Source: Phocoena phocoena (taxonomy: Eukaryota; Chordata; Mammalia; Artiodactyla; Phocoenidae). From it: DNA of 64,000 nucleotides. Of the stretch, positions 11,674-22,847 are shown in pieces. Location: the NCBI RefSeq assembly GCF_963924675.1, contig NC_089236.1, positions 30,217,319 to 30,281,318 on the forward strand, read 5' to 3'. Below the pieces are notes generated by a model that saw nothing but the letters and a program-made list of their open reading frames with translations, had not been told where the DNA came from and did no database searches. Position 1 is the first letter of the stretch. Each line of letters begins with the position of its first letter. Position numbers and translations under genes: made by a program.

Positions 11674-12045
11674 AGTAATCACTTTTTAAAAAAAGGATTT
11701 ATTTTTATTTTTGTCTGTGTTGGGTCTTTGCTGTTGCACACAGGCTTTCTTTGGTTTCAGCGAGCGGAGGCTACTCTTCATTACAGTGAGCAGGTTTTCA
11801 TTGTGGTGGCTTCTCTTGTTGTGGAGCACGAGCTCTAGGAGCATGGGCTTCAGTAGTTGTAGCACACGAGCTCATTAGTTGTGGCTCATGGGCTCTAGAG
11901 CACAGGCTCAGTAGTTGTGGTGCACAGGCTAAGTTGCTCTGTGGCATGTGGGATCTTCCTGGACCAAGACTCGAACCCGTGTCCCTTGCATTGGCAGGCA
12001 GATTCTTAACCACTGTGCCACCAGGGAAGCTCAGTAATCACTTTT
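11674..12045 (-). mobile_element. Long-form CHR-type SINE (~345 bp), antisense, with TSD
   Basis: The body is 11687-12032, flanked by the same 13 bases (agtaatcactttt) at 11674-11686 and 12033-12045. The tRNA-derived head is at the right end. Its middle has three diverged copies of the 'agtagttgtggctcac' unit (about 11850, 11875 and 11912), whereas the short form has none and the other long copies have one. It is one of the most diverged SINE copies in the window, so probably one of the oldest. Confidence 0.93.
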
Positions 12046-13639
12046 ATAATTACACCAGCCAAGAATAATGAAGGTAATCAAATTTCAAGATTTAATGCAT
12101 AAGCCTGAGGTCAAGGAGAAGGTATTAACCTCCTATGTTATTTTCTTCAAAGCTTCAGGAGCTAGTCAATACTAAAATCTAAATATAAAACTAAATAGAG
12201 TATAAGAAAAATATCATTACTGAATACATTTTAATAGTATATCACTACAGAGTACTCATGTTTCAAGCCTTTATACCATGTTAACTCATATACCTATATT
12301 TTCCTATAGAATGTAGTATAGTAAATGTTTCCTACCTTTAGAGTCAAACTTTAGAGTAGAGAAACTAACTCAATGGATTCTTCTGATACTATGTGCATCT
12401 CTAGGGACAACTTCATAAAGTGAAAGTCTGAGTATTGTCAATTCACAGGAGCAATGAATTAGTTGTCTTTTTTATGAATAAAAAACAAAATCTAATTTTG
12501 TTAGCACTGAGATTTCCAGGGTTTTCTGTTAAAGAAGTAACCATGGAGGACATTATCTTATCTAGTACTTTAGGGTTCTTCAAATTCTATGGTTCTGATA
12601 TTCTAATTTGTCAAACCTTGTGTGTAATAAGTACACAGTCTATGTTAAAATGGCAACAGAGGTAAACTTTCTGATTCTATATATCAGTAATTTAATTTTA
12701 AATTAATATTGTGCAAAAATCTCGTTAATTTATCATTTTAGTTGAAATTCCTTTTGAAGTTATCAAAGAATTTAGAAATTTTAATTAATTAGATGTTTTC
12801 TTTTTCCTTCAGGACAGTTATGTATTTCCTCATGCCTCATAGTTGTCATTCAAAAATTTAGAGGTTACAAATTTCTAAAGGTAACCTTAGAAAAACTTAT
12901 TTCTTAATTTCAAATAGATTAAAATCTGAAGATGTTTAAGAAGGTCTAAAAAAACCTCTTCTTTCCCATATCGTGTTCCCATCTAGAAAAGATTAGCATA
13001 TGTTGTTCTGATAAATATTCTATATTTTATCTATTTTCTGTTTCTATTATTAATTTTCTATTAAATAGACACATTGAAATGTGAGATTGTAAACATTTTA
13101 TCAATCAGATTATATATATAATATATACACATATTCTTTTTTATACTTCTTTTTATAAGAGCTCCCCCCCAAAGAAACACAAAAAAGAATATTTAGAAAA
13201 CTAAGCCAAAGAACTAAAAGGTATTGAATCTAACAAAATTGTATGGAAATAAATGAATACTGTTGGATTAAACAAATAACTTTACTAATAATATATCAGA
13301 ATATTAATTTACCAGATATTACTTATCACACTAAAATAGTGCAGCATAACACCTGATAATATATAAGAAAATAATTTATATAGCCATCATTAAACTTATT
13401 TTAGTATACTGAAGAAATAAAATTATAATGATAGTATAGACGTATATGAATTTTATATTTGTTTTCTTTTATATAAGAAGAGTGAGGTAGTGGGATTTCC
13501 AAAAGGCAGTTGTAGAAGTTTGGTTGACACTCTTCCCAGTTAAACATCATTTACTGGTGAATATTATAATATAAACTATCGAAATCTCTGTAAGATATCC
13601 TGATGACATACAGAAAATTAATAAATCTCATTCAAGAAA
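12046..13639. other. AT-rich intergenic stretch
   Basis: No family recognised. The open frame 12435-12665 (+) has no domain features. AT-dinucleotide patches occur near 13110-13135. The DNA after 13490 may already belong to the ancient L1 5'UTR that follows, but I cannot place that boundary. Confidence 0.4.
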
Positions 13640-15239
13640 ATATAAGACATCTCAGTAAGAACACTGTGAGTCCATAGCATTTGAGCCAAGAGTTATTCTC
13701 ATCCCCCTCCCCAGAACAGTATGACAGAAGCTCTGCTCTGATTAGCTTCTGTCACAAAGGTGGGGGTCCCTCTTCCCCCAGCTCCCAGTCTAGGGCTACA
13801 GTTTCACTGTAGGTGAAGCAGATCAGCAATATGTCTCATCCTACTCAGCTCCATGTTGCAAAAGTTAGATTCAAAAAAAGTGAAAGTGAGAGGATAGAGG
13901 CTGACTTTCCTATCCCATCTCCATTGTGGGGCAGGAAAAGAGTCCTAGATTGGATCTAGTTCAGCCAAGCATTTAAACAAATAAAAAAGAAAAATGTAAA
14001 TAATAAAATCAAGATCTGAAGCAAGGAGTAGTATTAAATGCACAGAGTTGCTATACTATGTTATTCAACCAAAATAATAAAAAGACTTAGCAATCTAGTG
14101 GAGAGTATTAATATCACAACTTGTTAAAATGCTTTAAAACAAAAAAAAAAAGCATGAGGTGTGAAAAAAAAAACAGGAAAATGTGACTTATATACAGGAA
14201 AAGAGAACAGAAATATTGTTTGCATTTCAGGGAAGCCCAAAAGTTGAGTTTAAGAGACATAAGCTGTAAAGCAGATAGTGTAAATACACTCAAAATATAG
14301 AGAAAATTGTGTTTAAAAAATTAAAGGAGAGTATGATGACAATGTCTCATCAAATAGAAAATAATAATCAGGAGATGGAAAGTTTGAAAAGAAACAAAAT
14401 GGAAATTCTGGAGTTGAAAAGTACAAAAATTGAAATAAAAAAAATTCACTAGAGATGCTTCACCGATTATTTGAACAGGCAAAAACAAATTTTGAACTTG
14501 AAGATAGATTGACAAAAGTACACATTGATGAGCAAAGAGAAAAAAATAAAGAAAAATGAACACAGCTTCAGAGAAATGTGGAAAACCATTAGCACATCCA
14601 TGTATTTGCAACAGAAATGCCAGAAGCACAGGAGAGAGAAAAAGGAGCAAAAAATTTTTGAAGAAATAATTGCCTTAGTTCTTTCCAAATCTGATGAAAG
14701 AGATTAAATTACACATCTCTGAGGCTCAATGAACTCAAACTAGAATAAATACAAAGATACACACACAGACACATCATTATAAAATTCTTTATAAGCAAAA
14801 GCAAAAATAAAGTCTAGAAAGCAGCAAGATAAAACAACTTACCACTTACAGCTCCCCTTCCAATAAGATTAATAACCAACCTCTCATTAAGAACAATAGA
14901 GTCCAGAAGGCAGTGGGTAAAATAAACAATGTCCCACCCCACTCCCCGAAGAAAGCCTATCAAGAAAGAATGCTATACTATACCCAGGAAAAATTTCAAA
15001 AATAAAGATGAAATAAAGACATTTCTAAAGGCAAAAGCTGAGAGAATTAATTGCTAAGTAACCCACCTTCCAAAAAATACTAAAGGAATTTCTTTAGGAA
15101 AAATCATATAAATCCAGATAGAAATCCAAATCCATGTGAAAAAGAAAAAAACACCAGTAAAGGTAATTATGTAATTATAGAAGACAGTATAAATATATAT
15201 TACTTTACTTCTTTTCTCTTATAGTTAAAAAGCTATTTT

Positions 15240-15303
15240 ATAAAACTATATATCTATATATATATATACATATATATAATATAACTATACATATATATAT
15301 AAT
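15240..15303. repeat. AT-dinucleotide-rich tract
   Basis: Interrupted (TA)n with C substitutions inside the spacer of the ancient L1. Confidence 0.85.
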
Positions 15304-16917
15304 TGTATTGTTTGGCTTATAATACATAGAGATGTAATAGATTTAGCACCAACAGCTTAAAGAAGGTAGGTGAAAATCAAGCTGTTTTGCAATAAGGAAA
15401 TGCCACCATATGGTAATTAAATCCTCAGAAAGAAACGAAGAGATACAGAAATGGAAAATGGTAAGTTTAATATAATAAACACTGTAAATATATACTTGCT
15501 CTCCTTCCATCTCTAATCTTCTTTAAAAGACATAAAATTATAAAAATTAATTCCTGAAACAATGTATTCAATGTATTTGTAAAATATGTAGATGTATTAT
15601 GTGTAACAACAATAACACAAAAGAGGGGAAAACAGAGCTATGTAGGAGTAACATTTCTATATCTCATTAAATTATGTTAGTATAAGTCTAAAGTAGATTC
15701 TGATAAATTATATATATGTGGTAAGCCCTAGAGCAACCACTAAAGATATAATGGAAAAAATCTATAGTGGAAAAGACTATTAAAGTAATTACAGTGTTAA
15801 ACTAAAAACCATTCACTTAATGCAAAAGAAAGCATTAAAGGAGGACTGGAGGAACAAACAACATATGAGAAAAAAATTTAATAAAATGACAAACAATGCC
15901 AATTATGTCAAAAATAAAACTAAATGTGAATGGATTAAGCAATCTGATGAAAAAAACACATTGTCAGACTGGGATTAAAAAAAAAGAGAGACCCCAACTA
16001 TATATTTCCTACAAGAGACATACTTTACATAAAATATACAATTAGATGGAAAGTAAAATACTTTTTAAAAGATCATGCAAACAGCAATCATAATAAAACT
16101 GAAGTGTCTATACTAATGTCAGAAAAAATAGACTCTGAATCTAAAAATGTTCCTAGAGATGATGAGCATTATTTTATAATAAAAAAATATCAATCCATCT
16201 TGAAGATATAAAAATTATAAACATGTATGTACCTCAAATACATGAAAACAAAAGACAGACATAAAAAATAGGCAATTCAGCTATAGTAGTTGGAGACTTC
16301 AATGTCTCACTTTTAATAATGGATAGAACACTAGGCAGAAGATTAACATGTATACAGAAGACTTGAATAACACTATAAACCAACAAGTCCTAACAGACAT
16401 ACAGAGAACAAAATACCCCAAAACGGCTGAGTATACATTAATCTCAAATGCACATGGGGTACTCTCTAGAATAGACAATATTGTATGCTATAAGTGAAGC
16501 TAAATGAATTTTAAAGTATTGAAGTAATACAAAGTATGTTCTCTAAATACAACGGAATAAAATTTTAAAGATCAATAGCAGAAAGAAATTTGTGAAACTC
16601 ACAAATATATGGAAAAGAAACGAAACACTTGTTTGACCAAGGGGTCAACTAAGACATCACAAAAGAAATTACAAAATACTTCAAGATGAATGAAAATGAA
16701 GACATAACATACCAAAACTTATGGATGCAGCTAAATCAGTTCTTAGAAGGAAATTTACAGCTGTAACTCACTGTATTAAAAAAGTGGAAAGATGTCCAAT
16801 CAATGACCTAGACTTGCACCTTCAAACACTGGAGGGGAAAAAAAAGAACAATCAAGCAGAAACATGGAAATAATAAATATTATAACAGAAAGACATGAAA
16901 TGGAAAACAGAAAAATA

Positions 16918-17580
16918 AACCAAATGACCCAGCAATCCCACTTCTGGGCATATATCTGGAGAAAACCATAATTCAAAGAGATATATGTACCCCAATGTTC
17001 ATTGCAGCACTATTTACAATAGCTAGGACATGGAATCTACTTAAATGTCCATTGACAGAGGAATGGATAAAGATGTTGTACATATATATAATGGGATATT
17101 ACTCAGCCATAAAAAATAATGAAATAATGTCATTTGCAGTGATATGGATGGACCTAGAGATTGTCATGCTGAGTGAAGTAAGTAAAGACAGAGAAAGACA
17201 ATTATCATATGATATCGCCTAAATATGGAATCTAAAAAAAAAATGGTACAAGTGAACTTATTTACAAAACAGGAATAGACTCACAGGTGTAGAAAACAAA
17301 TTTATGGTTACAGAAGGGGAAGGTGCAGAGGAATAAATTGGGAGATTGGGATTGACGTATACACACTACTACATACAAAATAGATAACTAATGAGAATCT
17401 ACTGTATAGCACAGGGAACACTACTCAATACTCTGTAATGATCTATATGGGAAAAGGATCTAAAAAAGAGTGGATATATGTGTATATATATATAGCTGAT
17501 TCACTTTGCTGTACAGCAGAAACTAACAGAACATTGTAAATCAACTATATTCTAGTAAAATTTAATTTAAAATAGAAAAG
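16918..17580 (+). mobile_element. 5'-truncated LINE-1 3' end nested in ancient L1
   Basis: It starts abruptly at 'aaatgacccagcaatcccac'. It encodes the last part of ORF2 (open piece 16995-17222, with MGYYSAIKNNEIMSF and a Glu/Ser-rich end) and continues into a 3'UTR ending in 'gtaaatcaactatattctag' plus a short A-rich tail. Upstream ('gaaatggaaaacagaaaaat') and downstream ('aatgaaagcaaaagctactt') sequences join into one ancient L1 ORF2. Its 3'UTR resembles the intermediate-age L1 at 27096-30273 more than the youngest one. A clean TSD is not evident. Confidence 0.85.
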
Positions 17581-18019
17581 AAAAAAAATTAATGAAAGCA
17601 AAAGCTACTTCTTGGAAAAGATCAACAAAATTGGCAAATTTTTAACTAAATTTAACAAGGACAATGAAAGAAGACAAATTGCTAAAATCAGAAATTAAAG
17701 TGAGAACATTAATACTGACATTACAGAAATGAAACAAATTATAAGGGAATGTTATGAACAATTGTATGTCACTAAATTAGGTAATTCTGACTGAATGGTT
17801 AAATTTCTAGAAAAACACAAATGATAGAAAAAGACAATTAAAAATAGATAAAACAAAGAGGTTTAATGCTTATTAAGAGAATAAAGGATACAAACACGTG
17901 ATCTTCTAAATAGATGCAGAAAAAAATCTGACATTCCAATAGTCTACCATAACAAAAACATTTAAACATAAATAAATAAGTGGAAACTTCCTTAATCTGA
18001 TAAAAAGTTATCTATCAAA

Positions 18020-18335
18020 AAACCCACACTTATGGGCTTCCCTGGTGGTGCAGTGGTTGAGAATCTGCCTGCCAATGCAGGGGACACGGGTTCGAGCCCT
18101 GGTCTGGGAAGATCCCACATGCCGCGGAGCAACTGGAACCATGAGCCACAACTACTGAGCCTGTGTGTCTGGAGCCTGTGCTCCACAACAAGAGAGGCCG
18201 CGACAGTGAGAGGCCTGCGCGCCATGATGAAGAGTGGCCCCCACTCGCCGCAAATAGAGAAAGCCCACACACAGAAACAAAGACCCAACACAGCTAAAAA
18301 TAAATAAATAAATTAAATAAATAAATAAACCCACA
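18020..18335 (+). mobile_element. Long-form CHR-type SINE nested in ancient L1
   Basis: The body is about 18034-18326. It has the tRNA-like head 'gggcttccctggtggtgcag', a B box 'gggttcgagccc', one 'cacaactactgagcc' block, the long-form 3' part ('gaagagtggcccccactcgc', 'agacccaacacagc') and a (TAAA)n tail. Nine bases, aaacccaca, repeat at 18020-18028 and 18327-18335. The flanks rejoin as the L1 RT region ('aaaacccaca' + 'gttaacatcatgctt'). This gives a clear order: ancient L1 first, SINE later. Open frames inside it are not genes. Confidence 0.93.
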
Positions 18336-18380
18336 GTTAACATCATGCTTAATGTTAGTGAAAAAGTAAAAGCTTTCCCT

Positions 18381-18540
18381 GAAGACTATTTGCAGACTGA
18401 TTTCTAACTATATGGAGATTTCCCATGGTAGGGAAAGAAGAAGTATGCCTTCATCTTGATATATATCTTTCTCAAATGTCTATATATACATTAATCCCCA
18501 CAGTGTCCATGTTTCTTCCTCTGTAAAATGAAAATACAAA
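18381..18540. other. Short spacer between two L1 complexes
   Basis: AT-rich. The end ('ttcttcctctgtaaaatg') looks like a MIR fragment in complement. The 'aaaatgaaaata' part is roughly repeated at 30274 as a diverged TSD of the next L1. Confidence 0.4.
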
Positions 18541-19837
18541 GGGGGAAGATCAAGATGGAGGAGTAGGAGGATGCAGAGCTCACATCCTCCCAGGAAAACA
18601 TCAAAAATATATCTACATATGCAGCAATTCTTACTGAAAACAAACTGGAGACTGATATGAAGACTGTTGAAAAGCCAAATCTGTAAGACAGATCCACAAG
18701 GAGTCAAGTAGAATGGAAGAAAAAGTAATCAGGTAAGGGCCTGTGCCCCTGGGAGGGGAAACAGAAGGGGATGGGGATTGCACAGGCTTGGAGTTCATCT
18801 CTGAGGAGTGAATGGTTCAAACCACATATTGGACTCACCAGCTCTGAGGTCAAATACCAGGAGGGTGAGTCCCCTTAGCTGGTTTAAAAACCAGTGGGAC
18901 TGACAGTGGGGCTGTAAGAAACCTACACTCTTCTCATGAAGATTGTAAACACACTTGTTTACTACTGAAACTAAGCAGAGGAAGCAGATTGAAACTGGTT
19001 GGGACTCTGGCCAGTTTCCTTTGACTACCCCAGTGCACATGACAGCCATAGAGCAGAGAACTTGCTCTTGTCCCTCATGCTCCAACAATACTACCCTCTA
19101 GGGCAAAGATGCCAATGCTAGGAGGGAGAAAAGCACACACTTAGTGGGAATAGAACCAGCATGGTCCTGGCCCTGAGGGTTTCTACTCCAGCAACTTGGG
19201 CCTTGCTGTCACACCAATAGGATGGTATTGGTCTGAGCAGAGGAGAGGCCCCATCTTACAACTGGCTCTGCCTCTATCCCCTACATCTCCAGCTTCACAT
19301 CCTACCAAAGTGCTGCCAGCACTCCCTGGGGGAAGAGATCGCTCATGGTCACATCAGAGCAAGCTCTCTCATGAAAGCTACTGGGAACACAGACTGTACA
19401 GATATGCCCCACCACTTCAAGACTGGGATAAGTAACTGCTTCACCTAATGTCATAGAGATAGAGAAAGGTAAGCAGAATGAGAAGACAGAGGAATTTGTT
19501 TCAAACAAAAGAAGAAAAAAACCCTGAAAGAAGCAACTAATGAAAGAGTGATAAATAATTTACCAGATAAAGAGCTGAAAGCATCAGTAGTAAGAATGTT
19601 AACTTAACTAGGGAAAAAAATAGATGATACAGTGAGAATTTTAACAAGGAACTTGAAAATATGAAAAAGAAGCAGAAAGAAATGAAGAATACAATAACTG
19701 AAACGAAAAATACACCAGAAGGAAGTAACGGGAGAGTAGCTGATACACAACACATAAGTGACCCGGGAGATAAAATAATGGAAATCACCAAACAGAACAG
19801 CAAAAAGAAAAACAAACTTAAAAAATGAGAACAGATT
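18541..19837 (+). mobile_element. Intermediate-age LINE-1, 5' part (5'UTR and start of ORF1)
   Basis: It begins 'gggggaagatcaagatggag', as expected for an L1 5' end. A 5'UTR of ~935 bp leads to an ATG at 19478, followed by an ORF1-like start (MRRQRNLFQTKEEKN) and then decayed ORF1. At 19837 it is cut by insertion of the young L1 and resumes at 27096. The left flank 'aaaatgaaaata' (about 18525) and the right flank 'aaaatgaagata' (30274) look like an aged TSD, so the original insertion seems complete at both ends. Confidence 0.85.
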
Positions 19838-21303
19838 CTGGAGAAGACTGCGGAAGAGTAAGATGCGGAGATCACCTTCCTCCCCATAGATACATCAGAA
19901 ATATATCTACACGTGGAACAACTCCTACAGAACACCTACTGAACGCTGGCAGACCTCAGACCTCCCGAAAGGCAAGAAACTCCCCATATACCTGGATAGG
20001 TAAAGAATAAACAGAAATAAATAAAGAAAAAAGAATAAACAGAAATAAATAAAAAAATAAACAGAGAAAAAAGAATAGGGATGGGACCTGCACCAGTGGG
20101 AGAGAGCTGTGAAGGAGGAAATGTTTCCACACACTAGGAAGCCCCTTCACGGGTGGAGACTGCAGGTGGCGGAGGGGGGAAGCTTTAGCGCCGCAGAGGA
20201 GAGCGCAGCAACAGGGGGACAGAGGGCAAGGCAGAGAGATTCCTGCAAAGAGGATCAGTGCCAACCAGGACTCACCAGCCTGAGAGGCTTGTCTGCTCAC
20301 TCACCAGGGTGGGCGGGGGCTGGGAGCTGAGGCTCAGACTTCGGTAGGATGCCGGGAGAGGACTGGGGTTGGCTGCGTGAACACAGCAAGAAGGGGGCTA
20401 GTGCACCATGGCTAGCTGGGAGGGAATCCGGGAAAAAGGTCTGGAGCTGGAGAAGAGACAAGAGACATTTTCTTCCCTCTTTGTTTCCTGGTGCGAGAGG
20501 AGAGGGGATTAAGAGTGCTGCTTAAAGGAGCTCCAGAGATGCGCGTGAGCCGTGGCTAACAGCGCGCACCTCAGAGATGGGTATGAGATGATAAGGCTGT
20601 TGCTGCCACCACCAAGAAGCCTGTGTGCACGCTCAGGTCACTATCCACACCACCCCTCCCAGGAGCCTGTGCAGCCTACCACTGCCAGGATCCCGTGATC
20701 CAGGGACAACTTCCCCAGAAAAACACACATCATGCCTCAGGCTGGTGCAACATCACACAAGCCTCTGCAGCCACAGGCTTACCACGCATCTGTACCCATC
20801 CCTCCCCCCGGCCTGAGTGAACCAGAGCACCCGAATCAGCTGCTCCTTTAACCCTGTACTGTCTAAGCAAAGAACAGACACCCTCAGGCGACCTACACGC
20901 AGAGGCAAGGCCAAATCCAAAGCTGAACCCCCAGAGCTGTGCGAACAAAAAAGAGAAAGGGAAATTTCTCCAAGCAGCCTCAGAAACAACAGATTAAAGT
21001 TCCACAATCAACTTGATGTACCCTGCATCTGTGGAATACCTGAATAGACAACGGATCATCCCAAATTGAGGAGGTGGATTTTGGGAGCAAGATATATTAT
21101 TTTCTCCCCTTTTCCTCTATTTGTGAGTGTGTATGTGTATGCTTCTGTGTGAGATTTTGTCTGTATAGCTTTGCTTTCACCATTTGTCCTAGAGTTCTGA
21201 CTGTCTGGTTTTCTTTTTTTTTTTTTATTTTAATTTTTTTTTGCCTAATAATTATATTTTATTTGAATAACTTTATTTTATTTTATCCTACTTTACTTTA
21301 TCT

Positions 21304-21357
<54 letters not shown>

Positions 21358-21894
21358 TTTCTTTCTTTCTTTCTAATTTTTCTCCCTTTTATTCTGAGCC
21401 ATGTGGATGAAAGGCTCTTGGTGCTCCAGCCAGGAGTCAGTGCTCTGCCTCTGAGGTGGGAGAGCCAGCTTCAGGACACTGGTCCGCAAGAGACCTCCCA
21501 GCTCCACGTAATATCAAATGGCAAAAATCTTCCAGAGATCTCCATCTCAACACCAAGACCAAGCTTCACTCAACGACGAGCAAACTACAGGGCTGGACAC
21601 CCTATACCAAACAATTAGCAAGACAGGACCACAGCCCCATCTACTAGCAGAGAGGTGGCCTAAAATCATAATAAGGCTACAGACACCCCAAAACACTCTA
21701 CCAGACGTGGACCTGCCCACCAGAAAGAAAAGATCCAGCCTTATACACCAGAACACAGGCACTAGTCCTCTCCCCCAGGAAACCTACACAACCCAGTGAA
21801 CCAAACAGCCACTGGGAACAGACATCAAAAACAACAGGAACTACGAACATGCAGCCTGTGAAAAGCAGACCCCAATCAAACTAAGATAAGCAAA
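19838..21894 (+). promoter_or_regulatory. Young LINE-1 5'UTR (internal Pol II promoter region)
   Basis: A ~2.06-kb leader that starts 'ctggagaagactgcggaaga'. The first ~1.2 kb is G+C-richer with scattered CpG (for example 20150-20560), unlike the AT-rich surroundings. It is followed by a T-rich part holding the (TTTC)n array. In active L1 copies this region carries the sense promoter and may fire in the antisense direction. That role is family knowledge, not shown here. CpG decay suggests it has been methylated and silent. The small open frames in it are chance. Confidence 0.8.
21301..21375 (+). repeat. (TTTC)n array inside the L1 5'UTR
   Basis: About 17 TTTC units with one CCTT interruption near 21354. 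The T-rich segment is an inherent part of this L1 5'UTR type; the clean array is probably a later expansion. It creates a spurious Phe/Leu/Ser-rich open frame. Confidence 0.95.
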
Positions 21895-22789
21895 ATGAAA
21901 AGACAGAAAAACACACAGCAGATGAAGGAACAAGGTAAAAACCCACCAGACCTAACAAATGAAGAGGAAATAGGCAGTCTACCTGAAAAAATAATTCAGA
22001 ATAATGACAGTAAAGATGATCCAAAATCTTGGAAATAGAATAGAGAAAATGCAACAAACATTTAACAATGACCTAGAGGAACGAAAGAGGAAACAAGCAA
22101 TGATGAACAACACAATAAATGAAATTAAAAATAATCTAGAAGGGATCAATAGCAGAATAACTGAGGCAGAAAAACGGATAAGTGACCTGGAAGATAAAAT
22201 AGTGAAAATAACTACTGCAGAGCAGAATAAAGGAAAAAGAATGAAAACATATGAGGACAGTCTCAGAGACATCTGGGACAACAATAAACACACCAACATT
22301 CAAATTATAGGGGTCCCAGAAAAAGAAGAGAAAAAGAAAGGGACTGAGAAAATATTTGAAGAGATTATAGTTGAAAATTTCCCTAATATGGGTAAGGAAA
22401 CAGTTAATCAAGTCCAGGAAGCACAGAGAGTCCCATACAGGATAAATCCAAGAAGAAACATGGCAAGACACATATTAATCAAACTATCAAAAATTAAATA
22501 CAAAGAAAACATATTAAAAGCAACAAGGGAAAAACAACAAATAACAAACAAGGGAATCCCCATAAGGTTAACAGCTGACCTTTCAGCAGAAACTCTGCAA
22601 GCCAGAAGGGACTGGCAGGACATATTTAAAGTGATGAAGGAGAAAAAACTACAACCAAGATTACTCTACCCAGCAAGGATCTCATTCAGATTTGATGGAG
22701 AAACTAAAACCTTTACATAGAAGCAAAAGCTGAGAGAGTTCAGCACCACCAAACCAGCTTTACAACAAATGCTAAAGGAACTTTTCTAG
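21895..22789 (+). pseudogene. LINE-1 ORF1 (RNA-binding chaperone), frameshifted and truncated
   Basis: ORF1p is the trimeric RNA-binding protein that coats L1 RNA. The start ATG at 21895 (MKRQKNTQQMKEQGK) opens a frame that is lost about 32 codons in, where an A run at 21986-21991 has one extra base. The main body continues one frame over at 22004-22720: a coiled coil rich in Glu, Lys and Asn (roughly residues 1-75 of that piece), the RRM-like part (IQIIGVPEKEEKKKG) and the C-terminal domain (ILIKLSKIKYKENIL, LLYPARISFRF). A premature TAG at 22718 removes about 23 residues before the normal TAG at 22787. Intact length would be near 298 aa. Confidence 0.92.
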
Positions 22790-22847
22790 GCAAGAAACAC
22801 AAGAGAAGGAAAAGACCTACAATAACAGACCCCAAACAATTAAGTAA

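Larger units (their letters stand above)
13640..18380 (+). mobile_element. Ancient L1M-type LINE-1, host of two nested insertions
   Basis: Order on the plus strand: a possible 5'UTR (13640-14290), decayed ORF1 (about 14300-15130, an Asn/Lys-rich coiled-coil-like stretch), a long inter-ORF spacer typical of older L1M elements (15130-15890, including 'aacaacaataacacaaaaga' and 'agcaaccactaaaga'), and ORF2 endonuclease and RT remnants (about 15890-18380). ORF2 is interrupted at 16918-17580 by a younger L1 3' end and at 18029-18335 by a SINE. Removing both rejoins ORF2 in order. The 3' part beyond the RT is missing. All frames are broken. The left boundary is uncertain. Confidence 0.75.

Noticed and set aside
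18029..18310. Cluster of open frames of 80-99 codons on both strands, as also seen at other SINEs
   Set aside because: G+C-rich SINE sequence has few stops; the same peptides recur at every SINE copy.
21074..21376. 100-codon Phe/Leu/Ser-rich open frame
   Set aside because: Reads through the T-rich L1 5'UTR and the (TTTC)n array.
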